The notes: generated by a model not told the origin, from the sequence alone. DNA of 64,000 nucleotides from Pseudomonas sp. LS.1a (GCF_022533585.1 NZ_CP092827.1:1218001-1282000), one strand, 5' to 3'; positions 17,639 through 35,512 are shown, numbered from the stretch's first letter. A program made the numbers and translations.

Positions 17639-19987
17639 ATGAAACGTCTGCTGCTAACTGCGGTCATGTCCGCACTGATGATCGCTGAAGTTCACGCCGA
17701 GTCCTTCACCATCTCCGATATCCGCGTCAACGGCCTGCAGCGGGTTTCCGCCGGCAGCGTCTTCGGTGCCTTGCCGCTGAACGTCGGCGACCAGGCCGAT
17801 GACCGCCGCCTGGTGGAGTCGACCCGTTCCCTGTTCAAGACTGGCTTCTTCCAGGACATCCAGCTGAACCGCGATGGCAATGTGCTGATCATCAACGTGG
17901 TCGAGCGCCCGTCGGTGTCGAGCATCGAGATCGAAGGCAACAAGGCGATCAGCACCGAAGACCTGATGAAGGGCCTGAAGCAATCTGGCCTGGCCGAAGG
18001 CGAGATCTTCCAGCGTGCCACCCTCGAAGGTGTGCGTAACGAGCTGCAGCGCCAGTACGTGGCCCAGGGCCGCTACTCGGCCGAGGTCGACGCCGAAGTG
18101 GTGCCGCAGCCACGCAACCGCGTGGCGCTGAAGATCAAGATCAATGAAGGTACCGTCGCCGCCATCCAGCATATCAACATCGTTGGCAACAACGTGTTCG
18201 ACGACGAGACCCTGGCGCAGCTGTTCGAGCTGAAGACCACCAACTGGCTGTCGTTCTTCAAGAACGACGACAAGTACGCCCGCGAAAAGCTCTCCGGTGA
18301 CCTGGAACGTCTGCGTTCCTACTACCTGGACCGTGGCTACATCAACATGGACATCGCTTCCACCCAGGTGTCCATCACGCCAGACAAGAAACACGTCTAC
18401 ATCACCGTCAACATCAACGAAGGCGAGAAGTACACCGTTCGCGACGTGAAGCTGTCCGGTGATTTGAAAGTGCCGGAAGACCAGGTCAAGTCGCTGCTGC
18501 TGGTGCAGCCTGGCCAGGTGTTCTCGCGCAAGGTGATGACCAGCACTTCCGAACTGATCACCCGTCGCCTGGGTAACGAAGGCTACACCTTCGCCAACGT
18601 CAACGGCGTGCCGCAGCCGAACGATGAAGACCACACCGTCGACATCATGTTCGTGGTCGACCCGGGCAAGCGTGCCTACGTCAACCGCATCAACTATCGC
18701 GGCAACACCAAGACCGAAGACGAAGTGCTGCGTCGCGAAATGCGCCAGATGGAAGGCGGCTGGGCTTCGACCTACCTGATCGACCAGTCCAAGACTCGTC
18801 TGGAGCGCCTGGGCTTCTTCAAGGAAGTCAACGTCGAGACCCCGCCGGTGCCGGGCACCGACGACCAGGTCGACGTCAACTACAGCGTCGAAGAGCAGGC
18901 CTCCGGCTCGATCACCGCCAGCGTCGGTTTCGCCCAGAGTGCCGGCCTGATCCTCGGTGGTTCGATCAGCCAGAGCAACTTCCTCGGTACCGGTAACAAG
19001 GTGTCCATCGGCCTGACCCGTTCGGAATACCAGACCCGCTACAACTTCGGCTTCGTTGACCCCTACTTCACTGCCGATGGCGTGAGCCTGGGCTACAACG
19101 CCTTCTATCGCAGCACCGACTACGACGACCTTGACGTCGACGTGGCCAGCTACGCGGTGGACAGCTACGGTGCCGGCGTCAGCCTGGGCTACCCGATCAG
19201 CGAGACCTCGCGCCTGACCTATGGCCTGAGCGTACAGCAGGACAAGATCAAGACCGGCAAGTACACCGTCGACGAGATCTTCGACTTCCTGGAGCAGGAA
19301 GGCGATAACTTCCTGAACTTCAAGGCCTCGATCGGCTGGTCCGAATCGACCCTGAACAAAGGCGTGCTGGCCACCCGTGGCCACTCGCAAAGTCTGACCC
19401 TGGAATCGACCATTCCGGGCAGCGACCTGTCGTTCTACAAGCTCGACTACCGCGGCCAGCTGTTCAAGCCGATCACCAATGACTACACCCTGCGTCTGCA
19501 CACCGAGCTGGGCTATGGTGATGGCTATGGCAGCACCTCGGGCCTGCCGTTCTACGAGAACTACTTCGCGGGTGGCTTCAACTCGGTCCGTGGCTTCAAG
19601 GACAGCAGCCTGGGCCCACGCAGTACCCCGAGCGACGGTACTCGACCGGGCACTCTTCGCGACCCGGATCAGGATCCGTTGCCGTTCGGTGGCAACGTGC
19701 TGGTGCAGGGTGGTGTCGAGTTGCTGTTCCCGCTGCCGTTCGTCAAGGACCAGCGTTCGTTGCGCACCTCCGTGTTCTGGGATGTGGGTAATGTGTTCGA
19801 CACCAATTGCGGCAACCAGCCTGATTGCGAGAAGGTCGGTTTCTCGGGCATGGCCAGTTCGGTCGGCCTGGGCGTGACCTGGATTACTGCACTGGGCCCG
19901 CTGAGCTTCAGCCTGGCGATGCCGGTCAAGAAGCCGGACGATGCCGACACCCAGGTGTTCCAATTCTCTCTGGGCCAGACCTTCTGA
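17639..19987 (+). CDS. bamA: Outer membrane protein assembly factor BamA
   Basis: Central Omp85 component of the BAM complex, which folds beta-barrel proteins into the outer membrane. The 782-residue precursor starts with a signal peptide (MKRLLLTAVMSALMIAEVHA), then five POTRA domains to about residue 420, then the 16-strand barrel ending in QVFQFSLGQTF with the terminal aromatic residue. The barrel motif VRGF occurs in FNSVRGFKDSS. AAAAGGA precedes the ATG. It lies between rseP and the periplasmic chaperone gene skp, a conserved order linking assembly and stress control. Confidence 0.98.
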   Translation: MKRLLLTAVMSALMIAEVHAESFTISDIRVNGLQRVSAGSVFGALPLNVGDQADDRRLVESTRSLFKTGFFQDIQLNRDGNVLIINVVERPSVSSIEIEGNKAISTEDLMKGLKQSGLAEGEIFQRATLEGVRNELQRQYVAQGRYSAEVDAEVVPQPRNRVALKIKINEGTVAAIQHINIVGNNVFDDETLAQLFELKTTNWLSFFKNDDKYAREKLSGDLERLRSYYLDRGYINMDIASTQVSITPDKKHVYITVNINEGEKYTVRDVKLSGDLKVPEDQVKSLLLVQPGQVFSRKVMTSTSELITRRLGNEGYTFANVNGVPQPNDEDHTVDIMFVVDPGKRAYVNRINYRGNTKTEDEVLRREMRQMEGGWASTYLIDQSKTRLERLGFFKEVNVETPPVPGTDDQVDVNYSVEEQASGSITASVGFAQSAGLILGGSISQSNFLGTGNKVSIGLTRSEYQTRYNFGFVDPYFTADGVSLGYNAFYRSTDYDDLDVDVASYAVDSYGAGVSLGYPISETSRLTYGLSVQQDKIKTGKYTVDEIFDFLEQEGDNFLNFKASIGWSESTLNKGVLATRGHSQSLTLESTIPGSDLSFYKLDYRGQLFKPITNDYTLRLHTELGYGDGYGSTSGLPFYENYFAGGFNSVRGFKDSSLGPRSTPSDGTRPGTLRDPDQDPLPFGGNVLVQGGVELLFPLPFVKDQRSLRTSVFWDVGNVFDTNCGNQPDCEKVGFSGMASSVGLGVTWITALGPLSFSLAMPVKKPDDADTQVFQFSLGQTF

Positions 19988-20031
19988 GGTCGGCCCTCGC
20001 TTAATGACAACGGTTTATCCAGGAGTGCATC

Positions 20032-20535
20032 GTGCGTAAGTTGACTCAACTGGCCGTAGTGGCCGCGGCGCTGGTCGCCACCCCGGCTTTCGCCGAAATG
20101 AAGGTTGCCGTCCTGAACTATCAGATGGCCCTGCTGGAATCGGATGCCGCCAAGAAATACGCGGTAGATGCCGAGAAGAAGTTCGGCCCGCAACTGACCA
20201 AGCTGAAAAGCCTGGAAAGCAGCGCCAAAGGCATTCAGGACCGTCTGATCAAGGGCGGCGACAAGATGCAGCAACAGGAGCGTGAGCGCCTGGAGCTCGA
20301 GTTCAAGCAGAAGGCCCGTGACTTCCAGTTCCAGTCCAAGGAGCTGAACGAAGCCAAGGCCGTTGCCGACCGCGACATGCTCAAGCAGTTGAAGCCGAAG
20401 CTGGATGGCGCTGTCGAGGAAGTGATCAAGAAAGGCGGTTACGACCTGGTCCTCGAGCGTGGCGCGGTTATCGATGTCAAGCCTCAGTACGACATCACCC
20501 GCCAAGTCATCGAGCGCATGAACCAAGCCCGTTGA
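20032..20535 (+). CDS. skp: Periplasmic chaperone Skp (OmpH family)
   Basis: Holdase that keeps unfolded outer-membrane proteins soluble on the way to BamA. It starts at a GTG after a CAGGAG site. The precursor has 167 residues with a signal peptide cleaved after TPAFA. A short beta segment ([15 protein letters not shown]) and a long charged coiled-coil region (about residues 45-130) form the tentacles of the trimer. Its stop lies one base before lpxD, so the two are tightly linked. Confidence 0.94.
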   Translation: MRKLTQLAVVAAALVATPAFAEMKVAVLNYQMALLESDAAKKYAVDAEKKFGPQLTKLKSLESSAKGIQDRLIKGGDKMQQQERERLELEFKQKARDFQFQSKELNEAKAVADRDMLKQLKPKLDGAVEEVIKKGGYDLVLERGAVIDVKPQYDITRQVIERMNQAR

Positions 20536-20536
20536 T

Positions 20537-21592
20537 ATGACCGTGACCATGACGCTAGGCCAGTTGGCCGAGGCCCTCGGCGCCACCCTCAAGGGGCCCG
20601 AGGCGCTGCAGATTACCGGGCTGGCCACCTTGCAGGAGGCTGGCCCCGGTCAGTTGAGCTTCCTCGCCAACCCGCAGTACCGCAAATTCCTGGATAACAG
20701 CCAGGCGGCCGCGGTGCTGCTGAAGGCGGCGGATGCCGAAGGCTTTGCCGGCAATGCGCTGATCGTCGCTGATCCTTATCTGGCCTACGCACGTATTTCC
20801 CACCTGTTCGACCCCAAACCCAAGGCTGTGGCGGGTATTCATCCCAGCGCCGTGGTTGCCGAGGACGCGCAGGTGGATGCCAGTGCCAGCATCGGGCCGT
20901 TCGCGGTCATCGAAAGCGGTGCGCGCATCGGGGCCAATGTCAGCGTGGGTGCGCACTGCGTGGTCGGTGCTCGTTGCGTGATAGGTGAGGGCGGCTGGCT
21001 GGCTCCGCGGGTCACCCTGTACCATGATGTGACCATCGGCAAGCGTGTGGTCATCCAGTCGGGTGCGGTGATTGGCGGTGAAGGCTTCGGCTTCGCCAAC
21101 GAGAAGGGCGTATGGCGCAAGATTGCCCAGATCGGTGGCGTGACCATCGGCGATGACGTCGAAATCGGCGTCAACACCGCGGTCGATCGTGGTGCGCTGT
21201 CGGACACGCGGATCGCTGACGGGGTCAAGCTCGACAACCAGATCCAGATCGCCCACAACGTGCAGATCGGCGAGCACACGGCCATGGCTGCCTGCGTCGG
21301 GATTTCCGGCAGCACGCGCATCGGCAAGCATTGCACCATTGCCGGCGGTGTCGGCATGGTGGGTCATATCGATGTCTGTGATAACGTTTTCGTGTCCGGG
21401 ATGACCATGGTGACCCGTTCGATCACCGAACCGGGTGCCTATTCTTCCGGCACTGCCATGCAGCCACTGGCTGAGTGGCGCAAGAGCGCCGCGCGTATCC
21501 GCCACCTGGACGACATGGCCAAGCGTCTCCAGCAGCTGGAAAAACGCGTCGATACCGTGACCTCAGGTGGCCAGCCGGCATCAGAAGGCTGA
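20537..21592 (+). CDS. lpxD: UDP-3-O-(3-hydroxyacyl)glucosamine N-acyltransferase
   Basis: Third enzyme of lipid A synthesis, adding the N-linked hydroxyacyl chain from acyl-ACP. The 351-residue protein has an N-terminal uridine-binding domain ([12 protein letters not shown]) and a central left-handed beta-helix of hexapeptide repeats with the catalytic-histidine region [13 protein letters not shown]-terminal helix with QQLEKRVD completes it. It lies between skp and fabZ in the conserved lpx cluster. Confidence 0.97.
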   Translation: MTVTMTLGQLAEALGATLKGPEALQITGLATLQEAGPGQLSFLANPQYRKFLDNSQAAAVLLKAADAEGFAGNALIVADPYLAYARISHLFDPKPKAVAGIHPSAVVAEDAQVDASASIGPFAVIESGARIGANVSVGAHCVVGARCVIGEGGWLAPRVTLYHDVTIGKRVVIQSGAVIGGEGFGFANEKGVWRKIAQIGGVTIGDDVEIGVNTAVDRGALSDTRIADGVKLDNQIQIAHNVQIGEHTAMAACVGISGSTRIGKHCTIAGGVGMVGHIDVCDNVFVSGMTMVTRSITEPGAYSSGTAMQPLAEWRKSAARIRHLDDMAKRLQQLEKRVDTVTSGGQPASEG

Positions 21593-21706
21593 TACCATTC
21601 CCTGAGCAAGAGTGAACAGTCGCTAGCTGGCTCCTCTTTGGACTGCAAAAGGAGCGTGTGGTCAGCACCTGCGCTCCCTATTCTTATTACAGGCTTCCCC
21701 CCCGAA

Positions 21707-22147
21707 ATGATGGACATCAACGAGATTCGCGAATACCTGCCTCACCGTTACCCGTTCCTGCTGGTGGACCGCGTGACGGATCTGGACTACGAGGCCCAGA
21801 GCATTCGTGCCTACAAGAATGTCAGCATCAACGAGCCGTTCTTCAACGGCCATTTCCCGGCGCACCCGATCATGCCGGGCGTTCTGATCATCGAAGCCAT
21901 GGCCCAGGCCGCCGGTATCCTCGGTTTCAAGATGCTTGACGCCAAGCCGGCCGATGGCACCCTGTACTACTTCGTCGGCTCCGACAAGCTGCGTTTCCGT
22001 CAGCCGGTACTGCCGGGTGACCAGTTGGTGCTGGAAGCCAAGTTCCTCAGCCGCAAGAGCATGATCTGGAAATTCGAGTGCCGCGCCCTGGTCGACGGCA
22101 AGCCGGTTTGCTCGGCGGAAATCACCTGTGCGGAACGCTCCCTATGA
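21707..22147 (+). CDS. fabZ: 3-hydroxyacyl-ACP dehydratase FabZ
   Basis: Hot-dog fold dehydratase of fatty-acid elongation, competing with LpxA/LpxD for hydroxyacyl-ACP. The 146-residue protein starts [21 protein letters not shown], the family N-terminus, and holds the catalytic His and Glu in [20 protein letters not shown]. The frame stays open 23 codons upstream, but those residues are not family-like. The stop overlaps the lpxA ATG (ATGA), so the balance between fatty acids and lipid A is coupled at translation. Confidence 0.97.
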   Translation: MMDINEIREYLPHRYPFLLVDRVTDLDYEAQSIRAYKNVSINEPFFNGHFPAHPIMPGVLIIEAMAQAAGILGFKMLDAKPADGTLYYFVGSDKLRFRQPVLPGDQLVLEAKFLSRKSMIWKFECRALVDGKPVCSAEITCAERSL

Positions 22148-22920
22148 ATTCGATTGATCCTCGGGCCATTATCGACCCCTCGGCCAAGCTGGCCGACGGT
22201 GTCGAGGTCGGCCCCTGGTCGATCGTTGGCCCCGATGTGGAAATCGGGGAGGGCACCGTTATCGGCCCGCATGTTGTGCTCAAAGGGCCGACCCGCATCG
22301 GCAGGCACAACCGTATCTTTCAGTTTTCCTCGATCGGCGAAGACACCCCGGACCTCAAGTACAAGGGTGAGCCGACGCGCCTGGTGATCGGTGACCACAA
22401 TGTGATCCGCGAAGGGGTGACCATTCACCGTGGCACCGTCCAGGACCGCTCGGAAACCACCGTGGGCGACCACAACCTGATCATGGCCTATGCCCACATT
22501 GGCCACGACAGCGTCATCGGCAACCACTGCATCCTGGTCAACAACACGGCCCTGGCCGGCCATGTGCATGTGGGCGACTGGGCGATCCTGTCCGGCTACA
22601 CCCTGGTGCACCAGTACTGCCATATCGGTGCCCACGCGTTTTCGGGCATGGGCACGGCGATCGGCAAGGATGTCCCGGCCTTCGTCACCGTGTTCGGCAG
22701 CCCGGCCGAAGCCCGCAGCATGAACTTCGAAGGCATGCGTCGCCGGGGGTTCAGCGACGAGGTGATCCACGTACTGCGCCGTTGCTACAAGATCGTCTAT
22801 CGCCAGGGCCTGACCGTCGAGGACGCGCTCAAGGAGCTGGAGGAACTGGCTGCGAAGCACCCAGAGGTCGAGCTGTTCCGTCAGTCGATCGTGAACTCCG
22901 CCCGCGGTATCACCCGCTGA
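22144..22920 (+). CDS. lpxA: UDP-N-acetylglucosamine O-acyltransferase
   Basis: First lipid A enzyme, transferring a hydroxyacyl chain to the 3-OH of UDP-GlcNAc. The 258-residue protein begins [20 protein letters not shown] and is a hexapeptide-repeat beta-helix. The catalytic histidine region is [15 protein letters not shown] helical C-terminal domain contains [15 protein letters not shown]. It overlaps fabZ by four bases and is one base from lpxB. Confidence 0.97.
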   Translation: MNSIDPRAIIDPSAKLADGVEVGPWSIVGPDVEIGEGTVIGPHVVLKGPTRIGRHNRIFQFSSIGEDTPDLKYKGEPTRLVIGDHNVIREGVTIHRGTVQDRSETTVGDHNLIMAYAHIGHDSVIGNHCILVNNTALAGHVHVGDWAILSGYTLVHQYCHIGAHAFSGMGTAIGKDVPAFVTVFGSPAEARSMNFEGMRRRGFSDEVIHVLRRCYKIVYRQGLTVEDALKELEELAAKHPEVELFRQSIVNSARGITR

Positions 22921-22921
22921 C

Positions 22922-24049
22922 ATGGCGCAGCTTTGCGTAGCCTTGGTCGCAGGTGAGGCCAGCGGCGACATTCTCGGTTCAGGTTTGATGCGTGCCCTCA
23001 AGGCACGCCACCCCGACGTACGGTTTATCGGCGTTGGCGGTCCCTTGATGGAAGCCGAGGGCATGCAATCCTACTTCCCCATGGAACGCCTCGCCGTCAT
23101 GGGCCTGGTCGAAGTGCTGGGGCGTCTGCGTGAGTTGCTCAAGCGCCGCAAGCTGCTGATCGAGACCCTGATCGGCGAAAAGCCCGATGTGTTCATCGGC
23201 ATCGATGCCCCCGACTTCACCCTCAACATCGAACTGAAACTGCGCCAGGCCGGGATCAAGACCGTGCACTACGTCAGCCCGTCGGTCTGGGCCTGGCGGC
23301 AGAAGCGTGTGCTGAAGATCCGCGAAGGCTGCGACCTGATGCTGACTTTGTTGCCATTCGAGGCGCGGTTCTATGAAGAGCAGGGCGTGCCGGTGCGCTT
23401 CGTCGGCCACCCATTGGCCGATACCATTCCGCTCGAAGCCGACCGCCCGGCGGCGCGTGCCGCACTGGGCCTGGGCGAAGGGCCGGTAGTCGCGTTGATG
23501 CCGGGTAGCCGGGGCGGCGAAGTTGGGCGCCTGGGGGCGCTGTTCCTGGATGCCGCCGAACGGTTGCGCCAGCAGGTGCCGGGCGTGCGTTTCGTGCTGC
23601 CCTGCGCCAATGCCGCGCGGCGTGCCCAGGTCGAGCAGATGCTCGCAGGGCGCGAGCTGCCGCTGACCCTGCTCGATGGCCAGTCGCACCAGGCCCTCGC
23701 GGCCTGTGACGCGGTGCTGATCGCCTCGGGTACCGCCACCCTCGAAGCGCTGCTGTACAAGCGGCCGATGGTGGTGGCCTATCGCCTGGCACCGCTGACG
23801 TACTGGATCCTCAAACGCCTGGTAAAGAGCCCCTACGTGTCGTTGCCGAACCTGCTGGCCCAGCGCGTGCTGGTACCCGAGCTGCTGCAGGACGACGCCA
23901 CCAGTGAAGCCCTGGCCAACACCCTGGCGCCGCTGGTCGCCGATGGCAGCCAGCAGACCGAACGCTTCGACGAAATTCACCGCACCCTGCGCCGTGACGC
24001 CTCCAACCAGGCGGCCGAGGCGGTACTGGCCTTGCTCAAGGACCGCTGA
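22922..24049 (+). CDS. lpxB: Lipid-A-disaccharide synthase
   Basis: Family GT19 glycosyltransferase that joins UDP-2,3-diacylglucosamine and lipid X into the lipid A disaccharide at the inner membrane. The 375-residue protein carries the N-terminal [15 protein letters not shown] signature, [12 protein letters not shown] and the C-terminal nucleotide-site segments [12 protein letters not shown] and PMVVAYRL. It sits between lpxA and rnhB. Confidence 0.97.
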   Translation: MAQLCVALVAGEASGDILGSGLMRALKARHPDVRFIGVGGPLMEAEGMQSYFPMERLAVMGLVEVLGRLRELLKRRKLLIETLIGEKPDVFIGIDAPDFTLNIELKLRQAGIKTVHYVSPSVWAWRQKRVLKIREGCDLMLTLLPFEARFYEEQGVPVRFVGHPLADTIPLEADRPAARAALGLGEGPVVALMPGSRGGEVGRLGALFLDAAERLRQQVPGVRFVLPCANAARRAQVEQMLAGRELPLTLLDGQSHQALAACDAVLIASGTATLEALLYKRPMVVAYRLAPLTYWILKRLVKSPYVSLPNLLAQRVLVPELLQDDATSEALANTLAPLVADGSQQTERFDEIHRTLRRDASNQAAEAVLALLKDR

Positions 24050-24050
24050 C

Positions 24051-24674
24051 ATGCAAATTGGACTGGACTTCAACCTGGTCGAAGACCTGGTCGCCGGCGT
24101 CGACGAAGTGGGCCGTGGCCCGCTGTGCGGCGCGGTGGTGACCGCGGCGGTGATCCTCGACCCGGCACGGCCGATCCTTGGCCTGAACGATTCGAAGAAA
24201 CTCACCGAAGCCAAGCGCGAGGCGCTGTTCGACGAGATCTGCGAAAAGGCCCTGAGTTTCTGCATCGCCCGCGCCGAGGTCGAGGAAATAGACCGCCTGA
24301 ACATCCTGCAAGCCACCATGCTGGCCATGCAGCGCGCCGTGGAAGGCCTGCACATTACACCGAAGCTGGCCCTGATCGACGGTAACCGCTGCCCGAAGCT
24401 GGCCGTACCGGCGTCGCCGGTGGTCAAGGGCGATAGCCAGGTGCCGGCCATCGCGGCGGCGTCGATCCTGGCCAAGGTGACCCGTGACCGGGAGATGAGC
24501 GCATTCGAGCTGATCTACCCGGGGTATGGCATTGGTGGGCACAAGGGCTACCCGACCCCGGTGCACCTTGAGGCGCTGGCGCGATTGGGGCCAACGCCCA
24601 TTCATCGGCGTTCCTTTGCCCCGGTGCGGGCAGCGTGGGATGCGCGTGAAGGTGTCACCGACTCCCTGATCTGA
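24051..24674 (+). CDS. rnhB: Ribonuclease HII
   Basis: Cuts the RNA of RNA-DNA hybrids and starts removal of single ribonucleotides from DNA. The 207-residue product has the family motif [12 protein letters not shown] with the first two acidic ligands, a further acidic ligand in LALIDGNR, and the [15 protein letters not shown] region. The start MQIGLDFNL lies one base after the lpxB stop. It is followed by a REP pair and then dnaE. Confidence 0.96.
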   Translation: MQIGLDFNLVEDLVAGVDEVGRGPLCGAVVTAAVILDPARPILGLNDSKKLTEAKREALFDEICEKALSFCIARAEVEEIDRLNILQATMLAMQRAVEGLHITPKLALIDGNRCPKLAVPASPVVKGDSQVPAIAAASILAKVTRDREMSAFELIYPGYGIGGHKGYPTPVHLEALARLGPTPIHRRSFAPVRAAWDAREGVTDSLI

Positions 24675-24679
24675 CCTAT

Positions 24680-24796
24680 GGGGCCGCCTTGCGGCCCTTC
24701 GCGGGCACGCCCGCTCCCACAGGTATAGCGCCGTTCCTGAGGGCGATGATATCCCTGTGGGAGCGGGCGTGCCCGCGAAGGGCTGCGAAGCAGCCC
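24680..24796. repeat. REP pair between rnhB and dnaE
   Basis: Inverted pair of REP palindromes with core GCGGGC(G/A)(T/C)GCCCGC (about 24698-24723 and 24754-24780), each extended by a GGGCTGC..GCAGCCC or GGCCGC..GCGGCC type hairpin. They lie between the rnhB stop and the dnaE promoter. Confidence 0.85.
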
Positions 24797-24817
24797 AAAA
24801 AACATCCCCATTTAAGC

Positions 24818-24823
24818 TACAAT
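24818..24823 (+). promoter_or_regulatory. Putative dnaE -10 element
   Basis: TACAAT lies 38 bases before the dnaE ATG, just after the REP pair. No convincing -35 is seen, so this is only a candidate. Confidence 0.35.
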
Positions 24824-24860
24824 CCCGCCCTTGTCGTTCAGCACTGCTACAGGATCTTCC

Positions 24861-28385
<3,525 letters not shown>

Positions 28386-28492
28386 ACCGACAAAAAATTT
28401 AATCTCGACCTGAATGCGCCTGATCCCTTAAGGTATGGCGCCAAACGGATCAACCGGCCGGCCGCCTGGCCGTAGACCCAAGACGGATGACT

Positions 28493-29440
28493 ATGAACCC
28501 GAATTTTCTCGATTTCGAACAGCCGATTGCCGACCTGCAAGCCAAGATCGAAGGCCTGCGCCTGGTAGGCAACGACAACTCGCTGAACATCAGCGATGAA
28601 ATTGCCCGTCTGCAAGACAAGAGCAACACCCTGACCGAAAGCATCTTCGGCAACCTGACCAGCTGGCAGATCGCCCGCCTGGCCCGTCATCCGCGTCGTC
28701 CTTACACCCTGGACTACCTGGAGCACATCTTCACCGAGTTCGAAGAACTGCATGGTGACCGCCACTTCGCCGACGATGCCGCCATCGTTGGTGGTACCGC
28801 GCGCCTGGATGGCAAGCCGGTCATGGTCATCGGCCACCAGAAGGGCCGCGAAGTGCGCGAGAAGGTACGCCGCAACTTCGGCATGCCGCGCCCTGAAGGC
28901 TACCGCAAGGCCTGCCGCCTGATGGAAATGGCCGAGCGATTCAAGATGCCGATCCTGACCTTCATCGACACCCCGGGCGCCTACCCGGGCATCGACGCCG
29001 AAGAGCGCAACCAGAGCGAGGCCATCGCCTGGAACCTGCGCGTGATGGCACGTCTGAAAACCCCGATCATCGCCACCGTGATCGGTGAGGGTGGTTCCGG
29101 CGGTGCGCTGGCCATCGGTGTGTGCGACCAGTTGAACATGCTGCAGTACTCCACCTACTCGGTGATCTCGCCGGAAGGCTGCGCCTCGATCCTGTGGAAG
29201 ACCGCCGACAAGGCCGCTGACGCGGCCGAGGCCATGGGCATCACTGCCGAGCGCCTGAAGAGCCTGAACATCGTCGACAAGGTCATCCAGGAGCCGCTGG
29301 GCGGCGCCCACCGTGACCCGGCGAAGATGTCGGAAAGCATTCGTGCCGACCTGGTACAGCAGCTGGACATGCTCGGCAAGCTCGACCACGACGCGCTGCT
29401 GGCCCGTCGTTACGATCGCCTGATGAGCTACGGTATCTGA
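28493..29440 (+). CDS. accA: Acetyl-CoA carboxylase carboxyltransferase subunit alpha
   Basis: With AccD it transfers the carboxyl group from biotin to acetyl-CoA, giving malonyl-CoA. The 315-residue protein has the crotonase-fold core with [40 protein letters not shown] and [13 protein letters not shown]. The ATG at 28493 is chosen over 28487 because GGA (28485-28487) then has a workable spacing. It ends the dnaE-accA pair and is followed by a REP pair. Confidence 0.97.
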   Translation: MNPNFLDFEQPIADLQAKIEGLRLVGNDNSLNISDEIARLQDKSNTLTESIFGNLTSWQIARLARHPRRPYTLDYLEHIFTEFEELHGDRHFADDAAIVGGTARLDGKPVMVIGHQKGREVREKVRRNFGMPRPEGYRKACRLMEMAERFKMPILTFIDTPGAYPGIDAEERNQSEAIAWNLRVMARLKTPIIATVIGEGGSGGALAIGVCDQLNMLQYSTYSVISPEGCASILWKTADKAADAAEAMGITAERLKSLNIVDKVIQEPLGGAHRDPAKMSESIRADLVQQLDMLGKLDHDALLARRYDRLMSYGI

Positions 29441-29467
29441 TAGATCCCTGGGGCCGCTCTGCGGCCC

Positions 29468-29555
29468 TTGTGGGAGCGGGTTCACCCGCGAAGAAGGCGA
29501 CGCGGTGCATGGCACCGGCTGCGCCGGTGTTCGCGGGTAAACCCGCTCCCACAGG
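29468..29555. repeat. REP pair between accA and tilS
   Basis: Inverted REP units (core GCGGGTTCACCCGC and GCGGGTAAACCCGC) joined by the same linker type (CGACGCGGTGCATGGCACCG) as the copy near 4.85 kb. The two loci are therefore copies of the same composite element. Confidence 0.85.
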
Positions 29556-29588
29556 GTTCTCGGTTTTCTCAAGCCATGTGAGGCCCTA

Positions 29589-30872
29589 ATGATCAACCTC
29601 ACCCCCTGGCTCAACGCCCCGACCTGGTACATCGCCTTCTCCGGCGGCCTCGACTCCACCGTCCTCCTGCACCTGCTGGCCGATTACGCCCGCAGTCACG
29701 CATCGCCTCCACTGCGCGCCATCCACGTCCACCACGGCCTGCAAAGCGCCGCCGACGCCTGGCCCGCCCACTGCCAGACCGTCTGCGACAAGCTCGGCAT
29801 CGAACTCCAGGTCGTCCACGTCCAGGTCACTCCCGGCGCCAGCCTCGAACAGGCCGCCCGCGACGCCCGCTATGCCGCTTTCAAACAAGCCCTCGGTCCA
29901 GGCGATATCCTGTTCACCGGCCAGCACCGCGACGACCAGGCCGAAACCCTGCTGTTCCGCCTGCTGCGCGGCGCCGGCCTGCGTGGCCTGGCAGCAATGC
30001 CGGGGCAGCGGGTGCTAGGGCAGGGCAGCCTGGTCAGGCCATTGCTGGGCTGCTCCCGCCAGCAACTGCAGGACTACGCCCAGGCTAATGGGCTGGCCTG
30101 GATTGAAGATCCGTCAAACGCCGACACACAATTTGCCCGCAACTACCTGCGTGGCGAAGTGTTTCCGCTACTTCAGCAGCGTTGGCCGCAAGCCAGCCAG
30201 AATTTCGCCCGCGCCGCCGAGCACCTGGGCGAAGCCCTGGGCCTGCTGGACGAACTGGCCCAGGACGATCTGGCGCTTGCCGGGGAGGGCGCACCGGTGG
30301 CCTGGTCGGAGCTGGATTCCCTCGACCTGGCTACCCTGGTGGCGCTGTCGCCGGCCCGTCAGCGCAATGCCCTGCAACACTGGCTGAGCCGGCGCACCCG
30401 CCTGCCCGACACCCGGCACTGGGCAGGCTGGGCGGACCTGCGCGATGCCGCCGCCGATGCCCGGCCCGTCTGGCAGCTTGCCGATGGGCAACTGCTACGC
30501 AGCCATGGGCGCATCTGGTGGTTGAGCGGCGACTGGCTGCAGTTGCCCGCCGGCGAACTGGCCTGGGCCAATCCCGCCGAGCCTTTGCTGTTACCGGGCA
30601 ACGGCAGCGTGCGTCTTGCTGGCGCAGTGCCGCTGGACGGCCTGCGCATTGCCTACCGCCAGGGCGGTGAAGTGCTGGACCTCCCCGGCCGCGGCCGGCG
30701 CGACCTCAAGCGCCTGCTCAACGAGCTGCAGGTGCCGTTCTTCCTGCGTCCGCGCCTGCCATTGCTGTACCAGGGCGAGCGCCTGCTGGCGGTGGCCAAC
30801 CTGCCCGGGCGGGTGCAGGCGGATTGCCAGCTGTATTGGCAGTTGCCGACGAACGCGCAAGGTTTGAGCTGA
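29589..30872 (+). CDS. tilS: tRNA(Ile)-lysidine synthetase
   Basis: Converts C34 of the CAU anticodon of tRNA-Ile to lysidine, switching it from Met to Ile decoding. The 427-residue protein starts with the PP-loop SGGLDSTVLLHLL (about residues 19-31) and has HHGLQSAADAWP, GQHRDDQAETLLFRLLRG, and the C-terminal domains with DLPGRGRRDLKRLLNE. It stands alone between a REP pair and the pyrG promoter region. Confidence 0.95.
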   Translation: MINLTPWLNAPTWYIAFSGGLDSTVLLHLLADYARSHASPPLRAIHVHHGLQSAADAWPAHCQTVCDKLGIELQVVHVQVTPGASLEQAARDARYAAFKQALGPGDILFTGQHRDDQAETLLFRLLRGAGLRGLAAMPGQRVLGQGSLVRPLLGCSRQQLQDYAQANGLAWIEDPSNADTQFARNYLRGEVFPLLQQRWPQASQNFARAAEHLGEALGLLDELAQDDLALAGEGAPVAWSELDSLDLATLVALSPARQRNALQHWLSRRTRLPDTRHWAGWADLRDAAADARPVWQLADGQLLRSHGRIWWLSGDWLQLPAGELAWANPAEPLLLPGNGSVRLAGAVPLDGLRIAYRQGGEVLDLPGRGRRDLKRLLNELQVPFFLRPRLPLLYQGERLLAVANLPGRVQADCQLYWQLPTNAQGLS

Positions 30873-30896
30873 AGGGTACATTCGGGTAGACTACCC
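30864..30896 (+). promoter_or_regulatory. Putative pyrG promoter with palindromic -10
   Basis: TTGAGC (30864-30869), 17 bases, TAGACT (30887-30892). The -10 is the centre of the perfect palindrome GGGTAG-A-CTACCC (30884-30896). The element overlaps the end of tilS and would give a leader of about 240 bases before pyrG. The leader shows no gene. Confidence 0.5.
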
Positions 30897-31120
30897 TCCC
30901 TTCTTGATACAGCTTCTGTGGGTTCCGCGAAAACACAGGAGTTGCCGATTACCAAGCAGTTTTTTGCTGGGCTGATTCTTAAAATGACGAGCGAGCTCCA
31001 TGCCGGGGATACCCCTGGTCTGTACAGACGCGGCAGTTTTTCGAGATGCACTGTGATTGACGCAGGTGATCGGGGGCTTCGGCCTTCCTTCGCTTTCTCC
31101 GGCGGCGCTGGCCGCCTTAA

Positions 31121-33619
<2,499 letters not shown>

Positions 33620-33653
33620 AGCTCGATTCTCGGGTAAAGTACCGTCCGATCCA

Positions 33654-33675
33654 CCCCTGACCAGTCGGTCAGGGG
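33654..33675 (+). terminator. Hairpin after kdsA
   Basis: CCCCTGACC / GGTCAGGGG, 9-bp perfect stem with a 4-base loop. The following TTCCCTTC is a poor U-run, so termination may be partial. Confidence 0.55.
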
Positions 33676-33739
33676 TTCCCTTCACCCGGCCTGCCCACTG
33701 CAAGTCCGCCCGGTGAACGGCAAGAATTTCCTAAGCTAA

Positions 33740-35062
<1,323 letters not shown>

Positions 35063-35144
35063 GCAAGAGATGGTAAAAAGACAGCAGCCGGAGTTGTAGG
35101 AACGTTCGTACTGATCTTTCCTACATTCCAACGGGTTTCTGTCG

Positions 35145-35172
35145 ACGAAGCCTGGCCTCGGCCAGGCTTCGT
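35145..35172 (+). terminator. Hairpin after eno
   Basis: Perfect 12-bp stem ACGAAGCCTGGC / GCCAGGCTTCGT with a CTCG loop. There is no T-run, so it may be an mRNA-end stabiliser or partial terminator before ftsB. Confidence 0.55.
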
Positions 35173-35230
35173 GCTATTCAAGGCCCCGAAGTAAAAAGTA
35201 CCCGGCAGCCTTTTTAACCTGGATAACGTG

Positions 35231-35512
35231 ATGCGCAGTCCCTATTGGTTGTTCCTCGTCCTGCTCCTGCTGCTGGGTGGCCTGCAATACCGCCTGTGGG
35301 TGGGTAACGGCAGCCTGGCGCAAGTGACCGAGCTGAAGCAGCAGATTGCCGAGCAGCATGCCGAAAACGAGCGCTTGCTCGAGCGCAACCGCGTGCTCGA
35401 TGCCGAAGTGCTGGAGCTGAAAAAAGGCATGGAGACCGTTGAAGAACGGGCTCGCCACGAATTGGGAATGGTCAAAGAGGGCGAAACCCTCTTCCAGTTG
35501 CCACAAAAATGA
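35231..35512 (+). CDS. ftsB: Cell division protein FtsB
   Basis: Small bitopic divisome protein that forms the FtsQ-FtsL-FtsB complex. The 93-residue protein has one N-terminal membrane helix (YWLFLVLLLLLGGLQY) and a periplasmic leucine-zipper coiled coil (about residues 28-70). MRSPYWLF is taken as the start, with a GTG one codon upstream as the alternative. It overlaps ispD by four bases (ATGA). Confidence 0.93.
   Translation: MRSPYWLFLVLLLLLGGLQYRLWVGNGSLAQVTELKQQIAEQHAENERLLERNRVLDAEVLELKKGMETVEERARHELGMVKEGETLFQLPQK

Noticed and set aside
17654..19963. 769-codon minus-strand frame opposite bamA
   Set aside because: Antisense shadow of a highly codon-biased gene; no recognisable motif.
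35228..35230. GTG start of ftsB one codon upstream
   Set aside because: The adjacent ATG gives the usual 93-residue FtsB; the difference is one residue and cannot be resolved further.
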